The notes below the pieces were generated by a model. That model did no database searches, had not been told where the DNA came from, and worked only from the letters and a program-made list of their open reading frames with translations. Positions 29,804 through 41,739 of a stretch of DNA of 64,000 nt are shown in pieces. Origin of the DNA: Mytilus galloprovincialis (taxonomy: Eukaryota > Mollusca > Bivalvia > Mytilida > Mytilidae); the NCBI RefSeq assembly GCF_965363235.1, contig NC_134849.1, forward strand, positions 51,282,122 to 51,346,121. The letters run 5' to 3'. Position 1 is the stretch's first letter. Every line of letters begins with the position of its first letter. A program made the translations under genes and the position numbers.

Positions 29804-30262
29804 TGCCCCACCTACGATAGTAGAGGGGCATTATGTTTTCTGGTCTGTGCCTCCGTTCTTCCGTCCGTCTGTCCGTCCGTCTGTCCGTCCGTTCAGGTTA
29901 AAGTTTTGGTCAAGGTAGTTTTTGATGAAGCTGAAGTCCAATCAACTTGAAACTTAGTACACTTGTTGCTTATAATATGATCTTTTTAATTTTAAAGTCA
30001 AATTAGACTTTTGACCCGAATTTCACGGTCCACTGAACATAGAAAATGAAAGTGGGAGTTTCAGGTTAAAGTTTTTGGTCAAGGTAGTTTTTGATGAAAT
30101 TGAAGTCCAATCAACTTGAAACTTATTACATATGTTCCCTATAATATAATCTTTCTAATTTTAATGCCAAATTGGATTATTACCCAATTTTTACAGTCCA
30201 TGGAACATGGAAAAGGATAGTGCAAGTGGGGCATCCGTGTACTTTGGACACATTCTTGTTTC
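29804..30262 (+). mobile_element. Pearl/HINE-like element, TGCCCC hairpin type
   Basis: It opens with the hairpin TGCCCCACC...GAGGGGCA (29804-29830), then a (CCGT/CTGT)n microsatellite (29860-29892), then two tandem copies of a ~165-bp unit (GTCCAATCAACTTGAAACTT near 29936 and 30103). It ends GGGGCATCCGTGTACTTTGGA and then ACATTCTTGTTT. This is a very common bivalve repeat. It is non-coding. Confidence 0.75.
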
Positions 30263-30664
30263 TTTATAATATCGAATACAGTCAATATATTTTTCTTAAC
30301 GTTGACAATATTTTGAAAAGTTGTGTGTACATTTTTTTTTAGATTAAAAAAAAAAAACAACAACAAGTTATATGAGTATCCAATATTCTGTATCTGTAGA
30401 TATAATTGATTTTATTATGTTTCCAAACTTCAGTAATCAATAATTTATTTTGAAAGTGAAAGTTTCATTTACTAAATGCATTCTGTCTTCTCTTTTATAG
30501 AAAGGATTCGGCATATAATATATATCTTTATTTTTATTCCTTATAAATATAATTTTTATTGGGGTTGGATCGACCTTACATATGGGCCGGATTGATGTGG
30601 GACGGATCGACTTTGGCCGGATCGACCCGAAAGCGGTTCGTGTCACCTTGTTAATATACAAAAC

Positions 30665-30965
30665 TGTGTAGTATTCCCGCCAATGATTGGCGCATCGACT
30701 ATATTTTTTTTGGACGTGTCAGGCATTGTCCTATGGTTATAACAGCAACATGGGGGTATAACTGATTACCTAAAAAAAGGTAATCAACCATCATCCTAAT
30801 ATAATTTTTAATATGAGGCACGTATTACCTGTGAAAGGGGACAAAGTCTGTATGATTTTTTTTTCAAACATTTTTTATTTCAAAAAAGGAATACCGCAAA
30901 GTTCTGATTTTGATTCGTTGTTAGGGATTTTACTTGTGACGTTATTTAAGTTATGACGTCATGTT
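30665..30965. promoter_or_regulatory. Promoter-like cluster: E2F/CCAAT palindrome and full CRE
   Basis: TTCCCGCC is joined to the palindrome GCCAATGATTGGC (about 30674-30692), giving two inverted CCAAT boxes next to an E2F-type site. A full CRE, TGACGTCA, stands at 30954-30961 with a half-matching TGACGTTA at 30938. The next plus-strand gene is POLR2K, whose ATG is 3.6 kb downstream and which has a noncoding first exon. Assigning the cluster to POLR2K is inference. Confidence 0.35.
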
Positions 30966-31373
30966 CAATGTAAACAAAGAAACGCGATCATCAACTAACG
31001 TTTATTCATATCAAAGACAAAGAATTATTAAAAATGAAATATTAGTATTGTGTTCCTTGAGTTCCTATATTTTACTAGACCACTCAAGGTCGCACGACAA
31101 GGAGACCGGAAGAAGGAAGAAGATTTCTGCGTTCTGCGCAAATGCGGGAATTAAAAAAAGCAACAAAAAAAGTTTGAACGATTTTGAGTTCATTAGTACA
31201 ATGCAAATTTCGGGAAATTTTCCCAGATTTTTTTTTTTTATTTTTTATTTTTGATTTTTCTACTGTAATCTGGTAATAGAGGACTTCGTCTCCATATAAA
31301 CAACTTTAAATTTGTGAAATTTGGCAAGTACTGACGAGAATTTTTCTCTAATAATCTTTAAAGTAAACTTGCG

Positions 31374-33402
31374 ATTATTATACGACCGCAAAATTTGAAA
31401 AATTTTTCGTCGTATATTGCTATCACGTTGGCGTCGTTGTCTGCGTCGTCGTCGTCCGAATACTTTTAGTTTTTGCACTCTAACTTTAGTAAAACTGAAT
31501 AGAAATCTATGAAATTTTAACACAAGGTTTATGACCACAAAAGGAAGGTTGGGATTGATTTTGGGAGTTTTGGTCCCAACATTTTAGGAATTAGGGGCCA
31601 AAAAGGGCCCAAATAAGCATTTTCTTGGTTTTCGCACTATAACTTTAGTTTAAGTTAATAGAAATCTATGAAATTTTGACATAAAGTTTATGACCACAAA
31701 AGAAAGGTTGGGATTGATTTTGGGAGTTTTGGTTCCAACAGTTTAGGAATTAGGGGCCAAAAAAGGGCCCAAATAAGCATTATTCTTGGTTTTCGCACAA
31801 TAACTTTAGTTTAAGTAAATAGAAATCAATGAAATTTAAACACAATGTTTATGACCACAAAAGGAAGGTTGGTATTGATTTTGGGAGTTGAGGTCCCAAC
31901 AGTTTAGGAATTAGGGGCCAAAAAGGGACCCAAATAAGCATTTTTCTTGGTTTTCGCACCATAACTTTAGTATAAGTAAATAGAAATGTATGAAATTTAA
32001 ACACAAGGTTTATGACCATAAAAGGAAGGTTGGTATTGATTTTGGGAGTTTTGGTCCCAACAGTTTAGGAATAAAGGGCCCAAAGGGTCCAAAATTAAAC
32101 TTTGTTTGATTTCATCAAAAATTGAATAATTGGGGTTCTTTGATATGCCGAATCTAACTGTGTATGTAGATTCTTAATTTTTGGTCCCGTTTTCAAATTG
32201 GTCTACATTAAGGTCCAAAGGGTCCAAAATTAAACTTAGTTTGATTTTAACAAAAATTGAATCCTTGTGGTTCTTTGATATGCTGAATCTAAAAATGTAC
32301 TTAGATTTTTGATTATTGGCCCAGTTTTCAAGTTGGTCCAAATCGGGGTCCAAAATTAAACTTTGTTTCATTTCATCAAAAATTGAATAATTGGGGTTCT
32401 TTGATATGCCAAATCTAACTGTGTATGTAGATTCTTAATTGTTGGTCCCGTTTTAAAATTGGTCTACATTAAAGTCCAAAGGGTCCAAAATTAAACTAAG
32501 TTTGATTTTAACAAAAATTGAATTCTTGGGCCTCTTTGATATGCTGAATCTAAACATGTACTTAGATTTTTGATTATGGGCCCAGTTTTCAAGTTGGTCC
32601 AAATCAGGATCCAAAATTATTATATTAAGTATTGTGCAATAGCAAGAAATTTTCAATTGCACAGTATTCAGCAATAGCAAGAAATCTTCAATTGCACAGT
32701 ATTGTGCAATAGCAAGAAATCTTCAATTGCACAGTATTGTGCAATAGCAAGAAATTTTCAATTGTACAGTATTGCACAATAGCAAGAAATATCTAATTGC
32801 ACAATATTGTGCAATAGCAAGAAATTCCAATTGGATTTCAATTGGAGTTATCTTTCTTTGTCCAGAATAGTAGTTGAATCAACTTAAATCATTGTTTTAT
32901 ACAATATACAATGTATATTCACTTTTACTACCAACTGATAGATTAAAACAATCTTTACCATTCAGTAATAACAAGCACTTTTTTTTACATTTTAATATTT
33001 TATGATGTATTTAAATGCATGAGTAGTTATTGTTGCAAACTTCATTAGAAATTTGAATTGAGATCAGTTTTGAAATAAGGGAAAGGGGGATGTGAAAAAA
33101 AAATTGGGGGGTCAATTTTTTTCATTTCAGATTTCATAAATAAAAAGAAAATTTCTTCAAACATTTTTTTGAGAGGATTAATATTCAACAGCATAGTGAA
33201 TTGCTCAAAGGCAAAATTTTTTGTTTAAGTTCATTAGACCACATTCATTGTGTGTCAGAAACCTATGCTGTGTCAACTATTTAATCACAATCCAAATTTA
33301 GAGCTGAATCCAGCTTGAATGTTGTGTCCATACTTGCCCCAACCGTTCAGGGTTCAACCTCTGCGGTCGTATAATGCTGCACCCTGCGAAGCAACTGGTT
33401 TT
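31374..33402. repeat. Dispersed repeat family T (TACGACCGCA), copy A, most complete
   Basis: It starts with a hairpin (TACGACCGCAAAATTT...CGTCGTA, 31381-31417), then CGTC-rich microsatellite, then about four 125-bp units (GGAAGGTTGGGATTGATTTT; TTAGGGGCCAAAAAGGGCCC). Next come two ~180-bp units (GGTCCAAAGGGTCCAAAATT) and six palindromic units (32630-32830). After that is unique sequence and the inverted TGCGGTCGTA at 33362-33371, followed by CCCTGCGAAGCAACTGG. Other copies lie at 37497, 40618 and 48490. It is non-coding; all frames inside are shadows. Confidence 0.8.
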
Positions 33403-34057
33403 TTAATTGAAATACCCAAAAGTCTTTGTTTGAATGTAATATTTGTCTACATAAAAGGCCCTTAAGTGTCCTTGGCAATTTTTTGGTCTTTGGCACGTTT
33501 GAATATTTTGTAAACATGCCTTTGGCGAATTGTTGCTGTGTCTTATCAATTAATGTTACTCTGTACTGTCATGACTGTTATTCTTTTTAATGTACAGAAG
33601 TAATATTAAAACAAGAAGTGCAGAGGAAATGCCAGAAAAGTCCTCTAATAGGGAACGTCTGGAATATAGTATGTCAATCGAAGAAGACCCAAATTTCAAT
33701 TAAAAAAACATGAATATGAACACGGCAACAGTACCAGTTTTAACATTGTAAATAAAGGTTATCATAAATGTTGGCCTGTTTGGATGTTTGGACAAAGTTA
33801 TTCATTGGAATTGAAATTATAAAAGCACAGGAACAATATCCATAATATCAATTAGAATCATACCAGTAACCACTACCTCTTTGCTGAAATATACACATTT
33901 TTATTGTAAAGAAATGGCCCACTCATTTGACAATATGGCCCTTTAATTAAAAAAAAATGGCCCATTGAATTTATTTTTAGGGGGCCCTGGGCCCATAGAG
34001 AAAAAATCATTCAAGATCACTGCATTCATGATCACACATAAATTGATTAATGGATTT
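33403..34057. other. Spacer upstream of POLR2K
   Basis: No gene or clear repeat is recognised. A noncoding first exon of POLR2K may lie in or near this stretch, but I could not place its donor. Confidence 0.3.
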
Positions 34058-34268
34058 TTGGTGTTTTAACGCCACTTTTACGCACAGTATTTAGGCTGTT
34101 TCATGGCGGCCAGTTTTTATTGGTGGATGAAGTCGGAGTCCCCGGAGAAAACCACCGACCTTCGAAAGTAAAACTGACAATCCTAGTCAATTAAGATTTG
34201 AGTTGAGTGCACCCACACGAGCGGGGTTCAATCTCACAAACTAAGACCACTTGGCCACCGAGGCCCCT
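34058..34268 (-). mobile_element. tRNA-derived SINE
   Basis: Read on the minus strand from 34268: GGGGCCTCGGTGGCCAAGTG contains a perfect pol III A-box TGGCCAAGTGG (34247-34257). About 23 bases on is a decayed B-box (GATTGAACCC, consensus GGTTCRANNCC). The body then runs through AAGGTCGGTGGTTTTCTCC and CCAATAAAAACTGGCCGCCA to GTTAAAACACC. The head looks Leu/Ser-tRNA-like. I recall this as a widespread bivalve SINE; membership in the MetaSINE superfamily is a guess. Confidence 0.75.
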
Positions 34269-34560
34269 CAAACATAAATAGGTATACCACCAAACGCATT
34301 AACATGCATGTATATTGTTCTGATCTTTTTTATCTTTGTTTTGATCTTTGTTATATATATTTCCCTTCTCATCCATGTGATCAAAGACAAGAACAATAGA
34401 TACAGAACTTCTCATTTGTCAATGAGACATACATGAGTGCCATCTCAACAATGTTGATAACAGAATTGAAGGAAATTTTGCATTGTCAAGTTTTGCTCTT
34501 GTGAAAATTGGAATGGCTTATTATCTCAATAAACGATTTTTTGTTTATTTTCAGGTAATC

Positions 34561-35373
34561 ATGGAGCAAGCAAAAGAAGGATCAGCTCCTGCCAAACAGC
34601 AGACAATGATTTATATATGTGGGGGTAAGAAAATATTACAGAAAACAATTATATATATTAAAGTTTTTAATTTGGGAGGACTAAATATTTAAATGAATGC
34701 CAGTTATGTTCTACATAAAAAATATTATGCTTATCAATTGTAATTAAAACAAAAACAAAAATTAACAGAAAAGTATGGCTAAATCATCTATTTTTTTTCT
34801 AAAGATTTTCTGGATTTTAGCTTTCTTTCATTGTTTATGTTTGGTTGTCGATATGTCCTCTCACTGATGGCCCTTGATTGGAATATTAAAAAAAAAAGAA
34901 CTTTATACATATATTGGATTTTTACAGAATACTAACTTTACATTTACAGAGTGTCACCAAGAAAATGAGATAAAAGCAAGAGATCCTATCAGATGTCGTG
35001 AGTGTGGTTACAGAATTATGTACAAGAAAAGAACAAAAAGAAGTATCCTTTGATGTATAATCATTAATATGAACACAATTACTCAAAAATAATAACTCAA
35101 GAACACAGTTACTTTAAATGATCAATGGTATGCATTAATACACATAACTTAAAATTATTATGATCACGCAAAACTTTCATTGATTACTCATGAACACAGT
35201 AAATCTGAATGATTCTTGGGTATTCCAGTAACTTAAAATGATTACTCATTAAAACACAGAAACTTAAAATGATTACTCATAAAAACACAGCAACTTAAAA
35301 TGATTACTCAGGCCTAAAAAAAATAATGTTGTGTTTCCGATCACCCCCTTGAAATTTTGAAGGGACGGTAGGT

Positions 35374-35412
<39 letters not shown>

Positions 35413-38400
35413 ATTAATATATAAAACTCAATTTCCAGTTACCAGACAAAAGTTTGGGATTTAATAGAAAGAGATTGATTACCCACTTTAAAAATCTCCC
35501 TGAGATAATTTTTAGTTTACCCCTTTTAAAATCCCCCTGAAATAACTTTTAGTTTACCCCCTTTTAAAATACCCCTGAAAAAAAAAACTAAGTCCAAACC
35601 TAAAAAAAAATTTGGGCAGCACTTCCCCTAGGAAATTAGCTTTTTAAACCCAATTCCCCCATTTCAGGACCAAAAGTTTGGGATTGTCAGAGAAAGAAAT
35701 TGAGAAGATGTGGGGCAGATTCATTTATAGGAACATGAACCAAACATCATCCCAAACCTACAGATAGACAAATATATTATATACACTGTACTTGGCAGGA
35801 CACTTTCTTTTGGCAAAGCATCTGGCTTTTCATCAGAATGTCTAAAGCGTTGATTGGCTGACCAGTTTCAGATGGATTAATATCAGGTTCATTTTGAAGA
35901 GGGGTCTGGCATGAAAATTTGATAAATTTAATTCCAAAAGATTGCATTGTTCAAACAGTTGTGTTATTGTCATCAATCTCGGTCCAGTCATTTTTGCCGG
36001 TGGCCGAGCACAAAATTTGTGTTGTCTATTTTTTTTCATCGATGTTAGACATTGGATGAATTTCATTGCTAATGTCCAAAAAGGTGTTACTTTCTGTAAA
36101 ATTTAGAAATATTTTTTTCTCCGCGAAATGGTCACAATTTCCGCGTTGAACATTGAATAGGACGCGTTGTGTTGCCATGTTCAAACACTGACAAATTAAA
36201 ATAACTACTGCGCATGCTCCCGCATATATAATTAGCCAAGACGATTCCACTTTCCAGTACATTCTAAAAATAAGCCTCGAGTTTAAAATTAGCGTTGTTT
36301 TCTTTTGGGGCGATAAAAAGATCGAGGGACTTAGAATTTTTTATTTTCTTTCAGAAAAAACGGTTGGTAGGTATACAAATTATTTTTTTTCCCACATCAG
36401 CTTTAAAAACTTTTGAGTCGGGGGTCTGAAGGACGGTCGGTCGGGTGACCGGAAACACAACATTTTTTTTTTTAGGCCTCATTAAAACACAGTAACTTAA
36501 AATGATTACTCATAAAAAACAGCAACTTAAAATGATTACTCATAAAAACACAGCAACTTAAAATGATTACTCATTAAAACACAGAAACTTAAAATGAGTA
36601 CTCATTAAAACACAGTAACTTAAATTGATTACTCATAAAAACACAGTAACTTAAAATGATTACTCATTAAAACACAGTAACTTAAAATGATTACTCATAA
36701 AAACACAGTAACTTAAATTGATTACTCATAAAAACACAGCAACTTAAAATGATAATTATGAAAGCACAGTAACTTGAAATGATTACTCATAAAAACACAG
36801 TAACTTAAAAAGATTACTCATTAAAACACAGTAACTTAAAATGATCACTCATAAAAACACAGTAACTTAAAATGATTTCTCATAAAAACACTGTAACTTA
36901 AAAGGATAATCATGAAAGCACAGTAACTTAAAATGATAATCATGAAAGCACAGTAACTTAAAATGATTCTCATGAAAACACAGTAACTTGAAATGATTAC
37001 TCATGAAAACACAGTAACTTAATTTTAAAATGTATTCGATAAAAATAAATGGATGACATGGGGTACTTGCAGCAAAGTAATGAAACATTGACTGTAATTT
37101 TCGAAATCCGCTTAAGTTTGTATTACATATGTTATTTTTTTCTAAAACCATCTTTTCCAGCAAAGAAATGAAACACTTCAGTAAGTAAAGAATAGTGTTA
37201 TGACATAAAGCACATTTCAAATAATATCTAATATGTTCAACTAAAGTTTACAATTATAATGTGAAGTAATGGAGTTCATTTATAGAACAAGGGTAATATT
37301 CTGATGATGAAGTATTTTGTTACTTCTGTACCAAAACTTTTTGCGATTGATTGATGTGGGCTAAATTCTTCAATCATGGGGAGATAACTTTTAAAATCAA
37401 TAATCTGTGGTTTTGACTTTAGAATTTTCCTTTTTATTTTTGTTTTCATTTAGAGGATTTTTCTTTCTAGTTTGATGATTGAGAATTCATACATTTTTTA
37501 TACGACTGCAAAAATTGAAATTTTTTGGTCGTATATTGGTATCACGTTGGTGTCGTCGTCTGCGTCGTCGTCCGAATACTTTTAGTTTTCGCACTCTAAC
37601 TTTAGTAAAAGTGAATAGAAATCTATGAAATTTTATCACAAGGTTTATGACCACAAAAGGAAGGTTGGGATTGATATTGGGAGTTTTGGTCCCAACATCT
37701 TAGGAATAAGGGGCCAAAAAAGGGCCCAAATAAGCATTATTCTTGGTTTTCGCACAACAACTTTAGTATAAGTAAATAGAAATCAATGAAATTTAAACAC
37801 AAGGTATATGACCACAAAACAATGTTGGGATTGATTTTGGGAGTTGAGGTCTGAACAGTTGGCCAAAAAGGGGCCCAAGTAAGCATTATTCTTGGTTTTT
37901 CGCACCATAACTTTAGTATAGGTAAATAGAAATCTATGAAATTTAAACAAAAGGTTTATGACCACTAAAGGATGGCTGCGTTTGATTTTGGGAGTTTTGG
38001 TCCCAACAGTTTAGGAATAAGGGGCCCAAAGGGTCCAACATTGAACTATGTTTGATTTCATCAAAAATTGAATAATTGGGGTTCTTTGATATGCCCAATC
38101 TAACTGTGTATGTTAATTCTTAATTTTTGGTCCTGTTTTCAAATTGGTCTACATTTAGGTCCAAAGGGTCCAAAATTAAACTTAGTTTGATTTTAACAAA
38201 AATTGAATCCTTGGGGTTCATTGATATGCTGAATCTAAAATTGTACTTAGATTTTTGATTATTAGCCCAGTTTTCAAGTTGGTCCAAATTTGGGGTCCAA
38301 AATTAAACTTTGTTTGATTTCATCAAAAATTGAATAATTGGGGTTCTTCGATAGGCCAAATCTAACTGTGTATGTAGATTCTTAATTTTTAGTCCCGTTT

Positions 38401-39443
38401 TCAAATTGGTCTACATTAAAGTCCAAAGGGTCCAAAATTAAACTAAGTTTGATTTTAACAAAAATTGAATTCTTGGGTTTTTTTGATATGCTGAATCTAC
38501 ACATGTACTTAGATTTTTGATTATCGGCCCAGTTTTCAAGTTGGTTCAAATCAGGATCCAAAATTATTATATTAAGTATTGTGCAATAGCAAGAAATTTT
38601 CAATTGCACAGTATTCAGCAATAGCAAGAAATCTTCAATTGCACAGTATTGTGCAATAGCAAGAAATTTTCAATTGCACAGTATTGCGCAATAGCAAGAA
38701 ATCTTCAATTGCACAGTATTGTGCAATAGCAAATATTTTCAATTGCACAGTATTTCGCAAAAGCAAGAAATCTTCAATTGCACAGTATTGTGCAATAGCA
38801 AATATTTTCAATTGCACAGTATTGTGCAATAGCAAGAAGTATCTAATTGCACAATATTGTGCAATAGCAAGAAATTTTCAATTGATTGGAGCTATCTTTC
38901 TTTGTCCAGAATAGTAGTTGAATCAACTTAAATCATTGGTTTATACAATATACAAAGTATATTCACTTATACTACCAACTGATAAATTAAAACAATCTTT
39001 ACCATTCAGTGATAACAAGCACCTTTTGATACATTTTAATATTTTATGATGTATAAAAAAATGGTAAATTTTAAATGTGAAAATAAGCTAAAGTTCATGG
39101 ATAACCATGAATGTATGCTGGGGTAGCCCCTCTTCCTACAGGGGTAAGTCTAAAAGTTAAACTTTCATCATACATATCTGCATTGTCCTTTCTATAGAGG
39201 TAGATGGGAATGCACTTCAGATAAAATTAGTGTTTCTTTAGAGATTCCATACTAGTTTATAGATGTATAATTATATGGAATGTTGTATTTACATGATTTA
39301 TAGGATGATTGAATTAAAAGTGAAATATACTTTATGCTCTTACACCAGATTCTAACTAATGTTTATAAGTTTCATGTTAAGATGTGAAGAGTTGTTTTAA
39401 AATCCTTAACTTCTTGACAGTGATAGTGTTTGATGCCAGGTGA
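34561..39443 (+). CDS. POLR2K: RNA polymerases I, II and III subunit RPABC4 (Rpb12)
   Basis: This is a small zinc-binding subunit shared by the three nuclear RNA polymerases. Three coding exons were read: 34561-34624, 34950-35042 and 39421-39443 (TGA), giving 59 aa against 58 in human. The protein has a divergent N-terminus ([14 protein letters not shown]), then [38 protein letters not shown] and MIVFDAR. Zinc ligands are C20, C23, C37 and C40. Splice phases agree at both junctions. A splice acceptor six bases before the ATG implies an upstream noncoding exon. Intron 2 is 4.4 kb and nearly all repeat (minisatellite, TIR element, copy B of repeat family T). AATAAA at 39611 is a likely poly(A) signal. 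Confidence 0.95.
35050..37025. repeat. Minisatellite, 30-31 bp unit, split by a transposon
   Basis: Roughly 25 copies of a unit like ACTTAAAATGATTACTCAT plus AAAAACACAGTA lie in POLR2K intron 2, in two blocks (35050-35310 and 36479-37025). The right block is more regular. Variants carry GATAATCATGAAAGCACAG. The 117-codon minus frame at 36867-37220 is a shadow of this array. Confidence 0.9.
35311..36478. mobile_element. TIR element inserted in the minisatellite, TCA duplication
   Basis: The left end is GGCCTAAAAAAAATAATGTT then GTGTTTCCGATCACCC. The right end reads GGGTGACCGGAAACACAAC then ATTTTTTTTTTTAGGCC, an inverted pair of about 36 bp. TCA is present on both sides (35308-35310 and 36479-36481), and removing one copy restores the minisatellite unit exactly. 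The length is 1168 bp with no transposase frame. A 3-bp duplication is made by PIF/Harbinger, CACTA and some other enzymes; I cannot choose. Confidence 0.88.
37497..39055. repeat. Dispersed repeat family T, copy B (3' truncated)
   Basis: It starts with the hairpin TACGACTGCAAAAATT...GGTCGTA at 37501. It has the same order of subunits as copy A, with nine palindromic units (38575-38880). Homology to copy A ends at about 39055, before the TGCGGTCGTA end. It lies in POLR2K intron 2. Confidence 0.8.
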
Positions 39444-39610
39444 AGATATATACACACACAGAACCTTTTAGAAAATACAGACACAAGTGCAATTTGGGCA
39501 GGAGCTCTTTTTTCAGGATTGGACAATTCAATTGGCTATGTGAAACATAACATTTGGATGAATATCAATGATTATATGTTTGTTTTATTGTTGAATGGAA
39601 ACTTATAGTC

Positions 39611-39616
39611 AATAAA
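39611..39616 (+). terminator. Candidate poly(A) signal of POLR2K
   Basis: AATAAA lies 168 bases after the POLR2K stop codon, in AT-rich sequence. It is the first canonical hexamer downstream of the stop that I noted. Confidence 0.5.
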
Positions 39617-39689
39617 TATAAAATAATGTATTATTACTTAAAATTATAACTGAGGACACATTTAAACTTCTTGAGTGGCAGCAGCGACG

Positions 39690-40617
39690 TTAGCTAACTT
39701 CTTGAAAGCTTTATATTTTAGAAGGTGGAAGACCTGGATGCTTCATACTTTGTATATATATGTACATGCCTTATGTTACAAAGTTTCTGTCTGTCACATG
39801 TCCATTGTCCTTGACCTCATTTTCATTGTTCAGTGATTACTTAAAAAAAAAGTTAAGGTTTTTTGTAATGTTAATTTTTCTCTTATTATGAGTAAAAGTA
39901 TAACTGTATTTGTTATGTGCATACCGCCTTGGAAAGTCCTCATACAGTTTTCACTTGACCTCAACCTCATTTCATGGATCAGTGAACAAAGTTAAGTTTT
40001 GGTGGTCAAGTCCATATCTCAGATATTACATTATATTATATAAGCAATGATCTAGTATATTCGATGTATGGAAGGACTGTAAGGTGTACATGTCCAACTG
40101 GTAGGTGTCATCTGACCTTGACCTCATTTTCATGCTTCAGTAGTTATAGTTAAGTTTTTGTGTTTTTGGTCTATTTTTCTTATGTTGTATGCAATAGGTC
40201 TACTATATTTGGTGTATGGAATGATTATAAGGTGTACATGTCTAGAATCTAGAGTCACTCTAGATGGTAGGTGTCATCTGACCTCGACCCCATTTTCATG
40301 GTTCATTGGTCAAAGCTAAGTTTTTAATTATAATACCATATGCAATAGCTCAAATATATTTGGTGTGTGGAATATTTTATTATGTAAATGTCAGTCTTGC
40401 AGGTTTTGTTTGACCTTGACCCCATTTTCATGGTTCATTGCTCAGTGTTCAGTTTTTGTGTTTTGGTCTGTTTTTCTTAAACTATAAGCGATAGGTCAAC
40501 CATATTTGTTGTATGGAAGGATTGTAAGTTGAAAATGTCTGCCTGGCATCGTTCATCTGACCTTGACATCATTTTCATGGTTTATTGATCAATGATAAAT
40601 TTTCTTGGTTAAGTTTT
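39690..40617. repeat. Degenerate tandem repeat, TTGACCTCATTTTCATGGTT family
   Basis: This is the same family and almost the same start (AGCTTTATATTTTAGAAGGT) as 14530-15245, with about six units. It directly abuts the next repeat at 40618. Confidence 0.7.
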
Positions 40618-41160
40618 TGTACGACCGCAAAAAAATTTTGTGGTCGTATATTGGTATGACGTTGGCGTCGTCGTCGTCCGAAGACACATTGGTTTTCGCA
40701 ATATAACTTTAGTATAAGAAAATAGAAATCTATGAAATTTAAACACAAGGTTTATGACCACAAAAGGAAGGTTGGGATTGATTTTGGGAGTTTTGGTCCC
40801 AACAGTTTAGGAATTAGGGGCCAAAAAAGATCCCAAATAAGCATTTTTCTTGGTTTTTGCACAATAACTTTAGTATAAGTATATAGAAATCTATGAAATT
40901 TAAACACTAGGTTTATTACCATAAAAGAAAGGTAGGGATTGATTTTGGGATTTTTGGTCCCAACAGTTTAGGAATTAGCCCAAAGGGTCCAGAATTAAAC
41001 TTTGTTTAATTTCATCAAAAATTGAATAATTGGGATTCTTTGATATGCCGAATCTAAGTTAACCATGTATGTAGATTCTTAATTTTTGGTCCCGTTTTCA
41101 AATTGGTGTACATTAAGGTCCAAAGAATCCAAAATAAGACTTAGTTTTATTGCTTGCAAT
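40618..41160. repeat. Dispersed repeat family T, copy D (short)
   Basis: It starts with the hairpin TACGACCGCAAAA...TGGTCGTA at 40620, then CGTCGTCGTCCG and about two 125-bp units. It then breaks off near 41150, possibly by a deletion that joins to a GCAATAGCAA motif from the palindromic units. Confidence 0.7.
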
Positions 41161-41207
41161 AGCAAATCTAGTGTGTTAGAATAACTCATTAGCAATTCAT
41201 TTTCGCG

Positions 41208-41655
41208 GACAGGCTTGTGTGCTATAAGATAAACAGAAAGTAAAGATAAGGTGTATGTTTTTGTTATAGGGATAGTTTTTTGAAGCTTGTATGACAACTT
41301 TTTATGCATTTTATGGTATAGTACATAAAGAAGACAAAAATTCTACAAAATAAACAGATTGTAGTAAAACTAACCATGATTCAAATAGCTATTACACAAA
41401 GGCACAAGAAAAACACAAATATATAATGAGTTTATTAAGTAGACAAAAAAAATAATAATTTGAATAAAAAAAAAAAAAATAGTGAACAGGAAAAAAACAC
41501 ATCTTGCCGCAAACAGGGTATAGTTACTAGAAGTACTATAAAAATACAATAATGAAAAAACTACCATTGTAACTTATTATTTTCTATTACTTATATAAAT
41601 AACAGAAGAATATAAGAATATTTTGATACTAAAAGGGGTTTGAAAGTACAGTATA
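41208..41655. repeat. Left 448-bp direct repeat
   Basis: It runs from GACAGGCTTGTGTGCTATAA to GAAAGTACAGTATA and is AT-rich. Its last bases run straight into a splice donor (AAG then GTAAGT at 41658) that starts a 75-bp 5' UTR intron of the nuclease gene, so this copy probably holds the nuclease promoter. Confidence 0.85.
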
Positions 41656-41739
41656 AGGTAAGTAATGGGAATTCACCCCTCAGCCTCCCTGGGATCCCAA
41701 TTTTGGACCCCTTTTGGGTTTTCATTTTACAGAAACAAC

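Larger units (their letters stand above)
28524..30634. mobile_element. Second foldback-like element, iterated GTCGATCCGGCCCC ends, 9-bp duplication
   Basis: The left end array (28524-28625) and the inverted right end array (30550-30634) consist of AAGTCGATCCGGCCCC-type units of about 16 bp. The outermost 20 bp of the two ends match in 16 positions as inverts. GGTTCGTGT stands directly outside both ends (28515-28523 and 30635-30643), a perfect 9-bp duplication, as made by Mutator-like transposases. The body carries a LINE fragment and a pearl-like insert, so little of the element's own interior is left. Confidence 0.85.

Noticed and set aside
30961-31254. 97-codon plus frame starting at the CRE
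   Set aside because: No recognisable domain, low-complexity end (poly-Phe from a T run), and it runs into repeat family T.
34221-34268. Possible tRNA gene on the minus strand (A-box and B-box)
   Set aside because: The acceptor stem does not close and the sequence continues into a long SINE body; it is a SINE head.
35050-37025. Possible CRISPR-like array
   Set aside because: The repeat units are contiguous with no unique spacers, in an animal intron; it is a minisatellite.
36867-37220. 117-codon minus frame with FKLLCFH repeats
   Set aside because: Shadow of the 30-31 bp minisatellite.
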